NCBI RefSeq assembly: GCF_000204055.1
Contig: NW_006768785.1
Span: 531,958 to 595,957 of the forward strand
Reading direction: 5' to 3'
DNA length: 64,000 bases
Origin: Melampsora larici-populina 98AG31
Taxonomy: Eukaryota > Basidiomycota > Pucciniomycetes > Pucciniales > Melampsoraceae
How positions within the stretch are numbered: position 1 is the first letter of the stretch; each line of letters starts with the position of its first letter. Made by a program: the position numbers and the translations under genes. Under the pieces are notes generated by a model. It did not search any database and had not been told where the DNA came from. It saw nothing but the letters and a program-made list of their open reading frames with translations. Shown piece by piece: positions 21,233 to 33,429 of the stretch.

Positions 21233-24182
21233 ATGATGAATTATTCCACATTCAATCCTAACACAGCTGGGTCTCATTACAATAATCATTCAGATGATTA
21301 CCATCATGAATATCATGGATCTAGTCATCATCATTCTAGGGATGTTTATGATCAATCAATTGCTACTCACCAGCAACCTTATCATCATGGATCAATCAGT
21401 CATCAGCATCATCATCAATATGTTCCCCCCATCATCATCCCAATCATCATCCTCATCATTTGAATGAGTATCCTGATGAATCTTACAATCATTCCCAATG
21501 GCAGTCCATTGAACCCAATGAACCCACACACCATTCTAGTGATACCCCACCTCATAACACTACACCAGATTGCAAATTTACCGCTGAGTTTAGAAAATTA
21601 GGCAAACATAGAAAATTATACACACAGCAGAAGGGGTCAGAAAAATATGAAAAAATAAGGGTTGCATAGCCCTGCATGTGCCTATAATTTTGCATATTTT
21701 TTCATGTTTCTATGGCAGCAGTGTATATCAGGTCAGAAACCCAGCTTTTGTCCAAAACTGGCACTTATTTAGTCATTAATCTTGTGAGACAAATAAAATT
21801 GTCAATTTTGGTTCACCATATGTAATTTCTTTGCATTCTAAATGCTGAATGTTTGATTTACAATGTACACATTGGAATGGGCGGCATGTGTCCAAAAATG
21901 ACTAAGGTACAGCAATCACAGTCCCCATCAGCAAAGCAAGAAAAGCTTATAAATCTTTGCCGCAATGGTTATAGCATCTAAATGAAAATTGTAGATCCTG
22001 GGTGTGGCTTTCATAATTTGTGACTACCAAATTGATTGGAAAAAAATTGGTGTCTTTGTGAATATTCAAACATTTCTGCCCAAACCTTGGTAGTTTTGGA
22101 CATAATTTGGGTTTCTGACCAAATATACCTGAACATCATTTTTCTTTGAAACATCTTCAACACTAAAGGTAAAAATAAGAAACAATATGTAAAAGAAGGA
22201 GACATCAAAGGTGGATTCGGCCATAATTTTTCAATTTTTTTCAACCCCTTAAGCATTGCTCAGAATTTTCTTCATTTTGACTTTTCTAAACTCCATGGTA
22301 AATTTTTGATTTGGTGTAGTGTAACCAGTTTCCATTGATTGATGAGCATCATCAGTTATATCATTATCATGATCTCGCCATCAATCCACATCCACATCCA
22401 TATCCACATCCACATCCATATCCCCATCAACATCAACATCAACATCAACATCAACATCAACATCAACATCAACATCAACATCAACATCCAAATCAACATC
22501 CAAATCAACTTGATTATTATCATAATTCATCAAATAATCAACATCCAAATCAACGTGATTATTCTCATAATTCATTAAACAATCAACATCACCCTCATCT
22601 TGTCCATCCTGGTAGACAAAATCATCAAATCTCAAATTATGCACATCAATCAAGTGTTCATCAGCAAAATAAGCTGAGTGAACATCAAAAGCAATTAGCT
22701 GGTCCTTATCATACATTGATCAACCATGCTCATGAAGCAAGAGCTACTCATGATGGGTGGGTAAAACCTCAACACCAAACATCAAATATTACTATAGGGG
22801 ATCAAGGTGAGTATTTTTTCTTCTTTAAAACATATGTTTACTTATATTCTTATCCATGCACAGGTCAAGTGGGGTTGAACCTTGGATCATCTAGGATGGG
22901 TATGTTATATCAGTCTTCTAATATGACATAATTTTGAGCTGATCTGGATTAAACTCTTTATATAGATCATAGGCGGGACGTGAGTATCCTTTTTAAACAT
23001 CAATAGTCATGATTTCATTTGTTCATTGCATGACTTGGTCATTACAGCATGCACGAAGGCGTAGGGAGAAGATATTCAAAGGTGTGGTGACAAACTCAGC
23101 TGATCTTAAAGTTCATTATGTCAGGGTCAACCGATTTTTTGGGCAAAGAACATCAGAAGTCAAAGATGCTATCAATATTGCAAATTCTGAATTGACCATA
23201 CACTTACATGAGAAAATTTGTGTTATCTATGATCAGAATGAGCAGGAAGTCATAGGCATTATCCAATTTTTGCCTTTCAGAGAGATGAGCAACAAGAAAT
23301 TTAAAGAATTGGAAGAAATTTCAAAGTACCTTGCAGAAGAAAGAAGATTTTGTCAGGAGATAATGGGGAATGCATTTCAGCGATCAGGACACATGTATGC
23401 GCTTGGCTGGACAGCTGCATTTCATAAAAAATATTTTTATGGTGAGTAATGGGATTCCTTATGATTTACAAAGCAAACTAATAGAAATCTTCTCTCCTTG
23501 ATAAGCTACTTATTTACCTCCATTACATATCCGAGATGATCCTATTGCGTGTAAAGAATTGATGGCACGTTTACCCTTTAGAGAGGATATCGAGAATTTT
23601 TATATCTCTGAATTTGGTAGTCTATCAAAGCACTTCTTGAAGATCCAACAAGAACAGACTCGAGAACTCAAAGTACCTACATTGGGTCAACTAACCGAGA
23701 ACAAGGAAGATGACAAGACCGGTCTAGGTTCAAATCTCACCTTCACCTTTGAATCTTTCTCCAATGTTCCACATCAAGACCATGATGTATCCAAAACAAC
23801 TTTTTTCCTCTCAGTCCCAGTATTCAACAATGGCAAGCTTGCTTGTCATTCAGAGGGATTTGATGTGATCAATGGACGATTACTATTTAATGATTGGGGT
23901 ATTGCAGCAGATCTAGGTTCATGTGATGGTGCTGTTACAGTGATCTACTTTGGAAATAAGGACCGACATTGTACTCTTCCTTCTCAAGAACCATCAGGCA
24001 GGTTTACTGGATTAAGTAGTTCTGTTCAGATTAGTAAAAGACTTTTTGAAAGGGTAACAGCATATGCTACTCCTGAATCTCAATTAGGAAAGGGTAAAAG
24101 TGTGGCTAGCCCAGAGAATCTGGTTCTAGAATATAGCAAAGACTTGGTCCAGTGTTTTTCTGATTTTAATATCATAGTTTGA
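21233..24182 (+). CDS. TET/JBP-like 2-oxoglutarate/Fe(II) dioxygenase gene of E1, with a MITE inserted
   Basis: The likely start is ATG at 21233 (MMNYSTFNPNTAGS); the hydrophobic stretch before it is probably untranslated. Coding continues to 21557, is interrupted by a CACTA MITE (21558-22321), and resumes in the same frame with a His/Gln/Pro-rich tract (HPHPHPYPHP then repeated HQ) at 22375-22490. Later exons include about 22866-22931, 23060-23440 (NRFFGQRTSEVKDAI; GNAFQRSGHMYALGWTAAFH) and 23503-24182. The last exon has the catalytic core: NLTFTFESFSNVPHQDHD carries HxD, DRHCTLPS a candidate distal His, and GRFTGLSSSVQ the candidate 2-oxoglutarate-binding Arg. TET/JBP enzymes oxidise 5-methylcytosine or thymine in DNA; the substrate here is unknown. 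Whether the MITE is spliced out is not visible. Confidence 0.75.
21558..22321. mobile_element. 764-bp CACTA-type MITE inside the TET/JBP-like gene
   Basis: The ends are CACTACACCAGATTGCAAAT on the left and, reverse-complemented, CACTACACCAAATCAAAAAT on the right, followed on both by TTACC and GAGTTTAGAAAA. TAA lies directly outside both ends (21555-21557, 22322-22324), the 3-bp duplication made by CACTA (CMC) elements. It has no transposase. Removing the MITE and one TAA joins DTPPHN to QFPLIDEHHQ in a single frame. Confidence 0.9.
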
Positions 24183-24200
24183 AAATAAGAAAAATCAACT

Positions 24201-24627
24201 TCATGTGTACATAGAATTTATTGATCAAACAAGTTCGGAAAGAATTATCAATTATATATGTGGAACATGTCAGATTCAATTTCCTGCATTCTTCAAAGCT
24301 TTTGTCTCATAGAGATGATCATCATTATATGATTTGGATCAGAAATCATAATTTCACAAATTGGTCATAATCCTTTCCCACCCTGGGTTTGAACTCACTA
24401 CAGTCATATTCATGATATGAAACACATTACAGGCTGGATGTTGTTCACTGCCGCAGACTCAGGAGTATCCTTCGAATCTGGGTGAACAGTGGTTGCGCTG
24501 ACAGATAGCTGACACCTCCACACCCTTGTTCATATTTAGTTTATTTGTCCATCATTAGAGTTCACATTGTATTAGCTTATATTTTTGTTGGATTGGGTTA
24601 CCATAAAACAACTTTTTTTAAATCAAC
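24201..24627 (-). repeat. Right arm of 427-bp inverted repeat around the TET/JBP-like gene
   Basis: Inverted, nearly identical copy of 20537-20963, starting 19 bp after the dioxygenase stop codon. The high identity contrasts with the decay elsewhere and implies a recent origin or gene conversion. Confidence 0.92.
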
Positions 24628-24741
24628 ATGACTCGAGATCATTTATCATTCTTAATGTAGAATGATATTATTTTGATATTGGTGAAGATAGTTTCATTAT
24701 AGGAATGAATTTTAGGAGGGTAGTACAAAAAGATATATACA

Positions 24742-27075
24742 TTAAGTTTTTTTCTTTGGCCGAAGTCTCTTTCCCCAATCATCTTCTGCAGGTTGTTCAC
24801 TGGGAATACTACTGAAGATATCAGCAAAAGAATATTTACGAGCATCATGATCATAGTCATGTCCTTTGGATTTTGCTTGGGCGATCATATCTTCTTCATG
24901 AATGATCTCATGTTCATGATTCAAGGAACGACCTGGTAAAAGTGGAAGTCCTAGATCCCGACAGAGTGAATAGCATTGATGATCCTTCTTGAACTTTTCA
25001 ATACCCTCTTGAGCGGTGTTGGTCTCCTCAACCCAGGCATTTCTACATAATAATATAGTCAGTGGAATGCATATCAAAATAAAAACATCTTGGCTTACTT
25101 GACATCTAGAATGAGGGGGTCGGTAAGATATTCACCAGCCCCTTGTAGATCAGCAACCAGCCTCTTATGATCATTTATCTTGTAGACATAGTGTGTAAAT
25201 GCAGCAAGGGACAAGTCGACAGTACTCGTAACTGATTGTATCTTAAAACACATATTTGAGGTGTACTTTTTGAATGGCCATACATTCTCAGGTTTAATAT
25301 CTTGAGAGTTCGATCCAGAATAGGCTACAAATGATTTTACAAGCTACTTATTCGATGTCAGAGCCTCCATCATAGTAGATACTTATATATAGACCAAATA
25401 TGCTTACCTTAAAATCGTTTATTATAGAGTCATAAGGCCAGCCTATTTTTGTTTCTTGGAATTTTTCTTGGAAGAGCTTTAGATACTTTTTGAAAGCCAT
25501 GTAGGTCTGCATAGTCTTTATATAAGGGTCCAATGGTCTTTTCTTGAACCTCTCATAATTGATCATCTGCTTAGCCACTAGCTTACATATGTCACCCAAT
25601 GACTCTCCAACTGCTTGATAGCAGATACGAGTGGAACCTCAACCAATCTCTTGATCAACGAAAACCTTGAATCTAAATGGGACAGGTACCCAGGTGGCTC
25701 AACCCTCTTTGAATTGTAGCACAAGCTTCCTACCTTCAGTCAGCTGTAGTTGATTCGACACTTTAGGTTGATGAACAGGTAAAGGCTTTGCAAACATAGC
25801 TACACCCATTGGGTTGATGTTTGCCGAGTCATCTATGAATGGGAGTGGGAAAGGGTTCAGATGAGATTGGACACTCCTGAATAAAACTGAGACTCACATG
25901 TAGTATCATCTTTTATTGTTTCAAGATCATTTGTAACGGTATTTAACTTAGTAACCTTGGTACCTTGTAGTTGTTGTGACCAACGAGTTTCATAATTGAA
26001 TTGAGTGGGAAGGATGGTGCCAAAAGGCACAAGAGTTGTTCCACTTCCAGGTTTGAAATGAGCTGAATCGTTGGATCTCACAGAATCGATAATACTGGAA
26101 TTGACTATGTTGGCAGAAGGGTCGGAGGTGGAATGCTGAGTTAGGAGCTGAGAGGTGTATGGTTTTGCTGTGGATGATGAGCTTGAAATTTTACTCGGAT
26201 CAAATTGTGGAAGGTCATATTCATCAGAGCCAGACGATATCTTAGTTGGTTTGCCTTTTCTTTTGCCTTTTTCTTGCTTTGATCGTCTCTTAGGTGCATG
26301 CAATTGTGATGACCCAGAACTAATACAAGTATCTAGCTCCTCTTCAGATGTTGATGGTTCGTTGTGTTGTTGCCTTTTCGATTTCTTCATCTTTGTATGC
26401 TTGTCTTTCTTGCCTAAAGTTCCAAATCGCTTGTTGTACCGGTCAGAATTGAACTCAAGCTCTGAAGTAATTTTGCCTTCACACTTCAAAGTGTCCTCCA
26501 GCACATCCTTCTTGATCTCGACAGGATTACGGCCAGCAGAATTAAGTGTGAAGAAACGATTATACAGATGGTACTCAAAGGGAAAGTCTGGAAGATTTTT
26601 CTTGGCGTCTTTTATTGCTGGTAGAAAGCTACTATAGACAGTATTGCACACTCTATCAAATAATAATTTGGGTGATTCATTCAAGATGATTGGAATTTTG
26701 AAAGATTTTGATTGAGCTGGTAAGTGTTTTTTGGTCGATGTTCCATTATGATACATTTTAATCCTGGCAAGAAAGTTATACTGGGTGATCAGAGGCTGGG
26801 GTGGTGGATCTTTTTATTTTTGATGGGACACATAGGCCTTGACGTTCACGAGACTTTGCTTTGAGGAAATGATTTTGTAGGGTTTGAGTATCTTGCTTCT
26901 TAGCTATGGCTACTTGAGACTGATGGAATGCATGGTCGGCGGTTGGTGTTGTTGTTGTTGAAGAGTTTGACGGATGTGGTGCTAGAGATGCTGAAGTAGT
27001 ATCATGACTATTGGTGGCCACTAATTCGATGATGCATGGTCTACAAGCACCTTCCACTGTTGGTTCAACAGACAA
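24742..27075 (-). pseudogene. Alpha-type protein kinase (MHCK/EF2K-like) of E1, with in-frame stops
   Basis: Minus-strand exons give a Ser/Lys-rich N-terminal part (26756-25857, including FKIPIILNESPKLLFDRVCN) and then the kinase. The N-lobe reads FRFKVFVDQEIG, stop, GSTRICYQAVGES, LVAKQMINYERF (25740-25400). The core reads AAFTHYVYKINDHKRLVADL, then QGAGEYLTDPLILDVK (25270-25100), and the zinc-binding end reads TAQEGIEKFKKDHQCYSLCR DLGL (25040-24960). These are the hallmark blocks of alpha-kinases (LV.DLQG...LTDP; GI..F...H.CN..C..L.L), which phosphorylate Ser/Thr. Two in-frame TGAs (minus codons at 25699-25701 and 25639-25641) each follow Gly where Arg would fit, so CGA to TGA is likely. 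The upstream start near 27075 (CRPC motif) is uncertain and a frame change near 26776 is unresolved. Confidence 0.82.
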
Positions 27076-27353
27076 AGTGTTACAAAGTCAACAAACTAAA
27101 GACATGTTCAGAGTAGTTGAAGTGATGTGTGATCAATGAGAGGATGTCCACTAGCAGCTCAGAGAATTCGTGGGGCTATGGGTAGCATGGAAGAAAGGTG
27201 GGTGATGTGGAATGATGAGATGATCAAAAGTAGCAAGCTACATATAACCTAAGTGTCAGTGGTGCTATGTTCTTGTGAGCTCGTTTTACAAGGGTTTTGA
27301 TTGGTTCGAAGATTGTCTGTCGGCTGGGCCTTCTGGGTGCTGCATGCCAGACA

Positions 27354-27523
27354 TGAAGGGCCATACTGACAGTCAAGTTTTAAGTGATTCAAAATTCTGG
27401 TTTTGTGTGTCAGACTGGCCCATGGTGTACATGAATTGGTGCACGGCTGAATTTGGAATAGAAAAAAGTACATATCTGCACTGTAATGACCTTGTGTCAG
27501 TATGGCCCTGTATGTATTCCGTA
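27354..27523 (-). repeat. E1 right terminal inverted repeat
   Basis: Inverted copy of 18269-18438, ending GTATTCCGTA and followed by ATTCC, the candidate target duplication. The same GGCCA..CTGACA motifs are present. Confidence 0.9.
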
Positions 27524-28125
27524 ATTCCAATATCATCACAAATCATTATCCTGATATTGTTGTTTAACAAATGAGTCATTCGGAAGGTGGATCTTGTTCG
27601 AATCACCAACAAATAGTTATACTCATTCCTGAACCCTGATACAATCGGCCTCTAGCAAAGGCAACCAAAGCAGACAAGTGAGTCATCCCAATCTAATCAC
27701 GACTTATTACTCTGAAGTTGTTTAATCCATGACTCACTTAGAGGGTCAATCTTGTACTCATGCCTGAACCCTGATACAATTGGCCTCTATCCAAGGCAAA
27801 CACATCAAAGAAGTGAGTCAAACCAACAGATATATATTCATGTTCGTTTCACCCCATCATGATCTCTGTTCCCCCATCTGACTTTGATTCTTATTTGCAC
27901 CCTTGTGCGCATCATGACCTGCTCTTTGTAATCAAAACTTGTGTTCCTCAGGAATTGTATGAACTTCATTGGAAGAGTTTTTGATCCACCACTCAGGCAT
28001 CTCTTGATTGATACTTTTGCAAAGTGTGATTTTGACCAGGTGCCAACAATCTTTTTCTACTTTGCTGTCTAAATTAAAACTTTCTATTAAGCTGAAAAAT
28101 CTTACTTTTTGATCAGACTCTCAAC
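27524..28125. repeat. Subterminal-type direct repeats upstream of the Tnp2 element
   Basis: 27619-27685 and 27754-27820 are 67-bp direct copies sharing CCTGAACCCTGATACAAT and ending AAGTGAGTCA, with several substitutions. Weaker related pieces lie at 27566-27600 and 27728-27750. Repeats of this kind near the end of a CACTA element often bind its transposase. No CACTA terminus was found here. Confidence 0.6.
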
Positions 28126-29052
28126 ATGCCGCCAAGAAAACGGTCCCCTACTACCCAGAACGGATCACCTCTTAGTCCTCCGCCCGATTCCACCACCAGT
28201 GGTGTGAAACCTCCTTCACCTAATCCTACATCCCCCCTGGGAATTTCATCTAGTCATCATCTCAAGTGTCCACCTGTTGACAATCCTGTACTTGAGAAGA
28301 TTCAAAGGCTTTCTGATGATGAGCGTAAACTATTCCTTGCTCACAATTTTGATAAAGTCAGCAAGAAGCCGAACAAATTGCAATATTACAACATCTTATA
28401 TCTATCCAATCCCGGAACTTCAAGCAGGCCTTCTCACCTTAAAGAATCACTCATTAACAATTTTCTGACAAATGTCAGACCTTTACTCAAGCTGCACTTG
28501 TTACCTCCTCCCGCGCCAAAGCCCACTGAACCCGCGTCAAATTTTGACCCTCTTGGCCGCAGAACCACCCAACAAATGCTTACCACAGCCATCCGCCAGA
28601 GTGACCCAGACGCTACGTTACCAGCTCTTGCCAATATTGATGATGTTTTGATTCTATACAAGGAATATGTTGACCCCGAACTTAAACTTCCTGTAAATGA
28701 GTGATTCACTGTTAGACCTTGAATTGTCCCTGTCACTCGGCTCAAGAACGAAAGTATGGAAGATCTTTTGTTAGCTCTACGATATTATGCTCCTTGTGTG
28801 TTTGGTAGATCCTTGGCTATGAACAAGGAGACCCTCATGGACCTCTACATAAAGTTTGTTCGTGATGAAACCCCACGTAGCAAACTCATACTTGGCTTTC
28901 ATCACACGCTATTGCATCTAACAGCCTCTGATCTGCCTCACGACCCGATGGACACTCAAGTCAGTTTTAGTTTTCTTCACACATCTTCTTTGAAATACGT
29001 AATTGATTCAGAACAATTAACATTTATGAACTTGCTTTTTTTCATCTCATGA
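28126..29052 (+). pseudogene. First gene of the CACTA/Tnp2 element, function unknown, broken
   Basis: A start MPPRKRSPTTQNG leads into a Pro/Ser-rich region, then NPVLEKIQRLSDDERKLFLA and SHLKESLINNFLTNVRPLLK. The frame meets TGA at 28702 and another at 28717 (FTVRP, stop) but continues readable to RLKNESMEDLLLALRYYAPC and MDLYIKFVRDETPRSKLILG. In both cases Arg would fit. The gene precedes the Tnp2 transposase on the same strand, like the second gene of some CACTA elements. No domain recognised. Confidence 0.55.
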
Positions 29053-29407
29053 ATTCACAGGAAGGAGACTGAATTAGAGCAAGCCATCATGTGATGATGT
29101 ATTCCACACCAATTCAATTCTTTCATACAAGTAGCTGATATTGCGTTTCGGATTTTTCCAGATTTTCCCTTGCTCATGTAATTCCATAAATATTGGTTTC
29201 CCGCTCTTTGTCCTGCCTGATCAAAAACTTGACTTGTCCTGAAGTACTGTGCTCTTATCTAAAGGTACTATTTGAATCTACCAATCCACTGACTCACTAT
29301 TCCAACACCAAAAAACAATAAAGACTGAAAAAAACTTTTCAGACTCCGTTTCTTCACTTTTCCATTTTCAACTCTTTCAAGATCAAAAATAGTGGTGACT
29401 TTTCCTT

Positions 29408-32400
29408 TTGTTTTGTAAGATCGCCTTTGAAATCAAAATCAGCTTCTTTCAAACTCCATCCACTGCAATGCCTCTACGTCAAAAGAAAACAAACCAAGCT
29501 CATTGGGTAGTATGTCTCTGTACTGCTTATGAATGTTGTAGTCAATCCTACGCAGACGCCAATGGCCGCCATCACCGAGGTGTTGAGGTTTCACCTGAGA
29601 CCCGTATTACACACAAACACGCTGACTTCCGTAATAAACTGCTCAAATCTCCTCCTCAAACACCAGAACAACCTATTCAAGCATCAACTTCTTTGGCTCA
29701 AGACGCCCTCTTGTCTCCGTTAAGACAACTACACCTGGCTACAACACCTTCACCAAGCCACTCTCATCATTCAGATCAGGATCCTCTGGTTCAACACGAG
29801 TTCCCTGCTAATATTGATGAGAACCACCTGGTCATGATGATGATATTAGTCCTTCGGTCAACCCAGATTCACCAAGACAATCTCCTGCTCAAAGGGCATC
29901 TCGTAAATCTCAGTCTCCATCTACACAGACCTGCTTCGAAGCCACCTTGGCCAAAGCGTCAGGTCAGCAAGTGTTTGGCTGTGGTAAATTTATTGTCAGA
30001 CTTTTCAAAATCATCACTTCTAAATTGATATGGGCAATTCAATGTTAACTGGTTAATTTTTTTTTGACAGATACTTATCACACCTTTGACGTGAAATCAA
30101 TGAATCCGCTCATTCTCCATGTGGCGCTGACGGCTGCCATTCTCAACATTTTTGGTCAATCTTCCAATTCAGTTACCAAGTGGATCTTAGATGTCCAGAA
30201 GATCACGATAGAGCTCTTGACTACTTGCGAAATAATACCTACAAACTCCCACATTCAGAAGCTCTGGCCTGAAGAGATCAAAACCTTAAAACAAATACCA
30301 ACATCAGTTGATACTGCCTTTCGATGGTTAGAGGTCAATCCCTCACTCACCTTTATGAATTGCTGTAATGCTTGCTTTGCAATGTACCCAAAATCCTGTA
30401 CGCCAACTTGATGCAATCACCAAATTGCAAGCATCCCCGGCGGACCTCCCGATTTAATTGATTCCCGCAACAATACCACCTTATCTCCTGTTGAGGACTC
30501 TGAACCCGACTTTTCAGAGAAGACTTGTGGCGAGCCTCCGTTGAAATATGTTCGTGGTCAAGAAAAACCAGTTTGCTGTTATGCTTTTCAGAGCTTGTCT
30601 GATTGGATAGGACGTCTTTTATCTCGTCCTCAGATTGAGAAGCACCTTGAAGAGACATCTTCTGAATCCTCCAAGCCTTATGATCCCAATTCTGAGATCA
30701 ACGACATATGTCAGTCTAGACTCTGGAAAAAATTCCTTGGTCCTGATGGAAAGCAATATACTTCTAACATGAGTAATTTGACTTTTGCACTTTTTGTCAA
30801 CGCAATTAATCCGTTTGGCAACAAACAAATCGGACCCCACACTTCAATCCCATTGGTCATTCTAGTTTGTCTTAGTCTTCCTCCCAAACTTTGACATAAA
30901 CCTGAAAACATGTTTGTAGTTGGAATTGCTCCTGGTCCTCGCGAGCCGTCGCTTGAGCAAATGAATTGGATATTACAACCCCTTGTCACCAAGCTTCAAT
31001 CTCTATGGACCACTGGATTGCTTGTCTCTCGGACTTACAACTACAAAGATGGTCGTCTAATCAGAGCGGCCCTCATGGTCTTCGTCGCTGATATACCTTC
31101 CCTCGGTCGCTGTCTTGGATTCCCTAGCGCTACGGCAACTTTCTTTTGTTCCTTTTGTCTCCTTACTAAGAAAGAGATCAACAACCTAGATTGAAGCACA
31201 TGGCCACGTCGTACATGGTGCCAGCACAACAAATGGGCTTGCAAGGCTCGAGATGCAACAACCCTCAAGGAGAGCAAGGATATCTTTAACAGTCATGGAG
31301 TACGCTATTCAGTACTTATAGAGTTGGATTATTGGAATGCAATTGAATATCAAGCAGTTGATTCAATGCATAATCTACTTCTTGGTCTAGCTTCGTGGCA
31401 TGTTCGCCGTTTCTGGTCCATGAAGGACCTCAAAAACAACAAAGAGAAACTCCCACCAATCACTACAGTAGAATTGCTGAAACTCATTGCCGAGCACTCA
31501 GAGCCGTTACCACGTCAATCACACAGGGACCCTTCTCCAAAGGATCTGGATCCGTCTGATTTTGACATCAACAATCAAGAATTTGCATCCGACCCTTTGT
31601 CAAGTGATCCAGATTTCAACCCGTTCAAAGATTCTGGGTGGAATGCAGAATGGCATGCTCCACCACTCGACGAGGTCATCTTTGATTCTACTGTTCTTCG
31701 TCACATAAATGCAATTATTCCCAAAATTCATACCCCAACATGGATTAAACGGCCAATCCCAGCTTTAGGAAAAGCTTCGTTTGGTAAATTATAAGCGGAT
31801 GAATGGAGAAGCCTGCCAACTTTGCAGCTACCATTAGTCCTTGTTCCTATGTGGTCCGGCCAAGACCATGTCAAAAAATCCCTCTTGAAGAATTTTGTTC
31901 ATCCGGTCTCGCTTATCAACTTAGGTCTGAAGCGTGTAATGACCACATCACACATCAACAGATACCGCTACCATGTTCAAAAATACCTCAAAAGTTCTAT
32001 ATTAATCTTTCAGCACTGCAAACTGGCTCCAAATCATCACATGGCAATCCATCTCGCTGATTGTCTGGAGCAATTTGGACCTGTACGTGCCTGGTGGTCG
32101 TTTCCTTTTGAGCGTCTCATGGGAAATATTCTCAAAGCCGGTCATAATAACCATATATGTAAGGTGGTCCTTCTTTGATCTTCATATTGGGTTTCCTTAT
32201 GCTAATTGATTTTTGGTCTTTCTTTTTGTAGCTGAGCTTGAAATTACTTTCCTCAAACAGTTTTGTTGTGCATCAAACCTTCTGGCTCTGATGGAAGACA
32301 ATAAGCTGCCCAAAGATCTTGACCAGTGTAGCTCAAGACTTCAAGCGTTGTTCAAACTGCCGTCCCGGAAACCGAGGAGACCTTCAAACTCTAAGCTCTT

Positions 32401-32932
32401 GCCTTTGTCAGATAAAGTTCTCAACCTCTTAGTTAATTACTTGAACAGTGCAAAAAAAGACGAGTGCATCTGGCTGCAACGCGACAACTGGGCCTCACTT
32501 GCATACACTCCAGTGCCGGCTCGAGGACAATTTTACAAGCGTATCAAACACACCGACGGGTTTATATTGACCTTCACAGATAACCCAGTCAATTCTTGTG
32601 TCTATTCCAAGACGCCCCATGGTACTGATATGTTTGGTCGAGTTTTTTCAATATTGTCTCATTCTTGAACACCAGTACAGGGCCAGCATATCGCTGATGT
32701 GTGGATCCATGCACAGTGCTTCCCTTCTCTTCCATCTACACAATTCAATTCATTCAACTCCGCTGAGCAGATAGATTTACAGTGCGCTTTGAGAATGTGG
32801 AGTCCTACTCAGGAAAAACTCATCAAGATAAATGAAGTCATAGCGCAATGCACGTGGGTTATGTACAAGGCGGGCGAGATGCATAGTAGTGTGGATGTAC
32901 CTACAATAGGCATGAGTATACAAAAGCGCTGA
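29408..32932 (+). pseudogene. CACTA/CMC transposase (Tnp2 type), inactivated
   Basis: Coding starts about 29468 with MPLRQKKTNQAHWVVCLCTA YECC, then HHRGVEVSPETRITHKHADF. After introns and breaks, SLTFMNCCNACFAMYPKSC and SQSRLWKKFLGP-like blocks follow. The core is IAPGPREPSLEQMNWILQPL, RLIRAALMVFVADIPSLGRC, FCSFCLLTKKEINNLD and YQAVDSMHNLLLGLASWHVR, all hallmarks of the basidiomycete Tnp2 family (CMC superfamily, cut-and-paste). C-terminal pieces run to about 32932. In-frame TGAs at 30892 (KL, stop, HKPENM) and 31192 (NNLD, stop, STWPRRT) sit where Arg is expected. Not functional. Confidence 0.85.
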
Positions 32933-33429
32933 ATGTACCATATATTCAATTCTTACAAAAATTACCTCTAAAGCCTGTTACATAAACAAGTGTCTGTCTG
33001 ATTTTTTGTGGCCCTATTTATAATATATACAACTAGGCGCAGTTCTGAAATTTCAAGGTGAATGTATGATGAGAAGAAACTAACACATTCTGATGAGATC
33101 TAGTGTTCCTTAAAGTTTTTCTAGAGTACATGATTTTGAGATGTAATTTTTCTGCATATGGTGGCTTGATAGTGTTGGGTAGAATCCAGATGCTGAAGCA
33201 GTGTCTTGCATAAAGAATTACCACTGCTGATCAAGATCTCAAATGTATTTGAATGAAGTATAATGAGCAGTGAGATGGCACCCAATACTATTGACCTTGG
33301 TACGCACAATGAGACTTTTGTTGCATTCACTATGATGTTGCCTTATAATCTTGTGGTAGGCAAAGATGGGGAAAGCCCGTTTTCTATAACATCTCTTGTT
33401 TACAAAACTCAGGAGTTTAGAAAATTTTC

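Larger units (their letters stand above)
18269..27523 (+). mobile_element. E1: 9.3-kb DNA transposon with integrase-type transposase, TET/JBP-like gene and alpha-kinase
   Basis: The element has terminal inverted repeats of about 170 bp (18269-18438 and 27354-27523), TACGGAATAC...GTATTCCGTA ends, and ATTCC directly outside both (18264-18268 and 27524-27528). Inside, left to right: integrase-type transposase (+), TET/JBP-like dioxygenase (+) within its own 427-bp inverted repeats, and alpha-kinase (-) reading toward the dioxygenase. Element E2 (42704-53545) has the same gene order and the same TACGGAA terminus. The TAC...GTA ends and short target duplication resemble what I recall of the eukaryotic IS3EU superfamily; that assignment is from memory. 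Confidence 0.85.

Noticed and set aside
22381..22716. Minus-strand frame of Asp/Val repeats
   Set aside because: Antisense shadow of the CATCAA coding repeat.
27524..28125. Left CACTA terminus for the Tnp2 element
   Set aside because: No CACTACACC or near match was found in this stretch.
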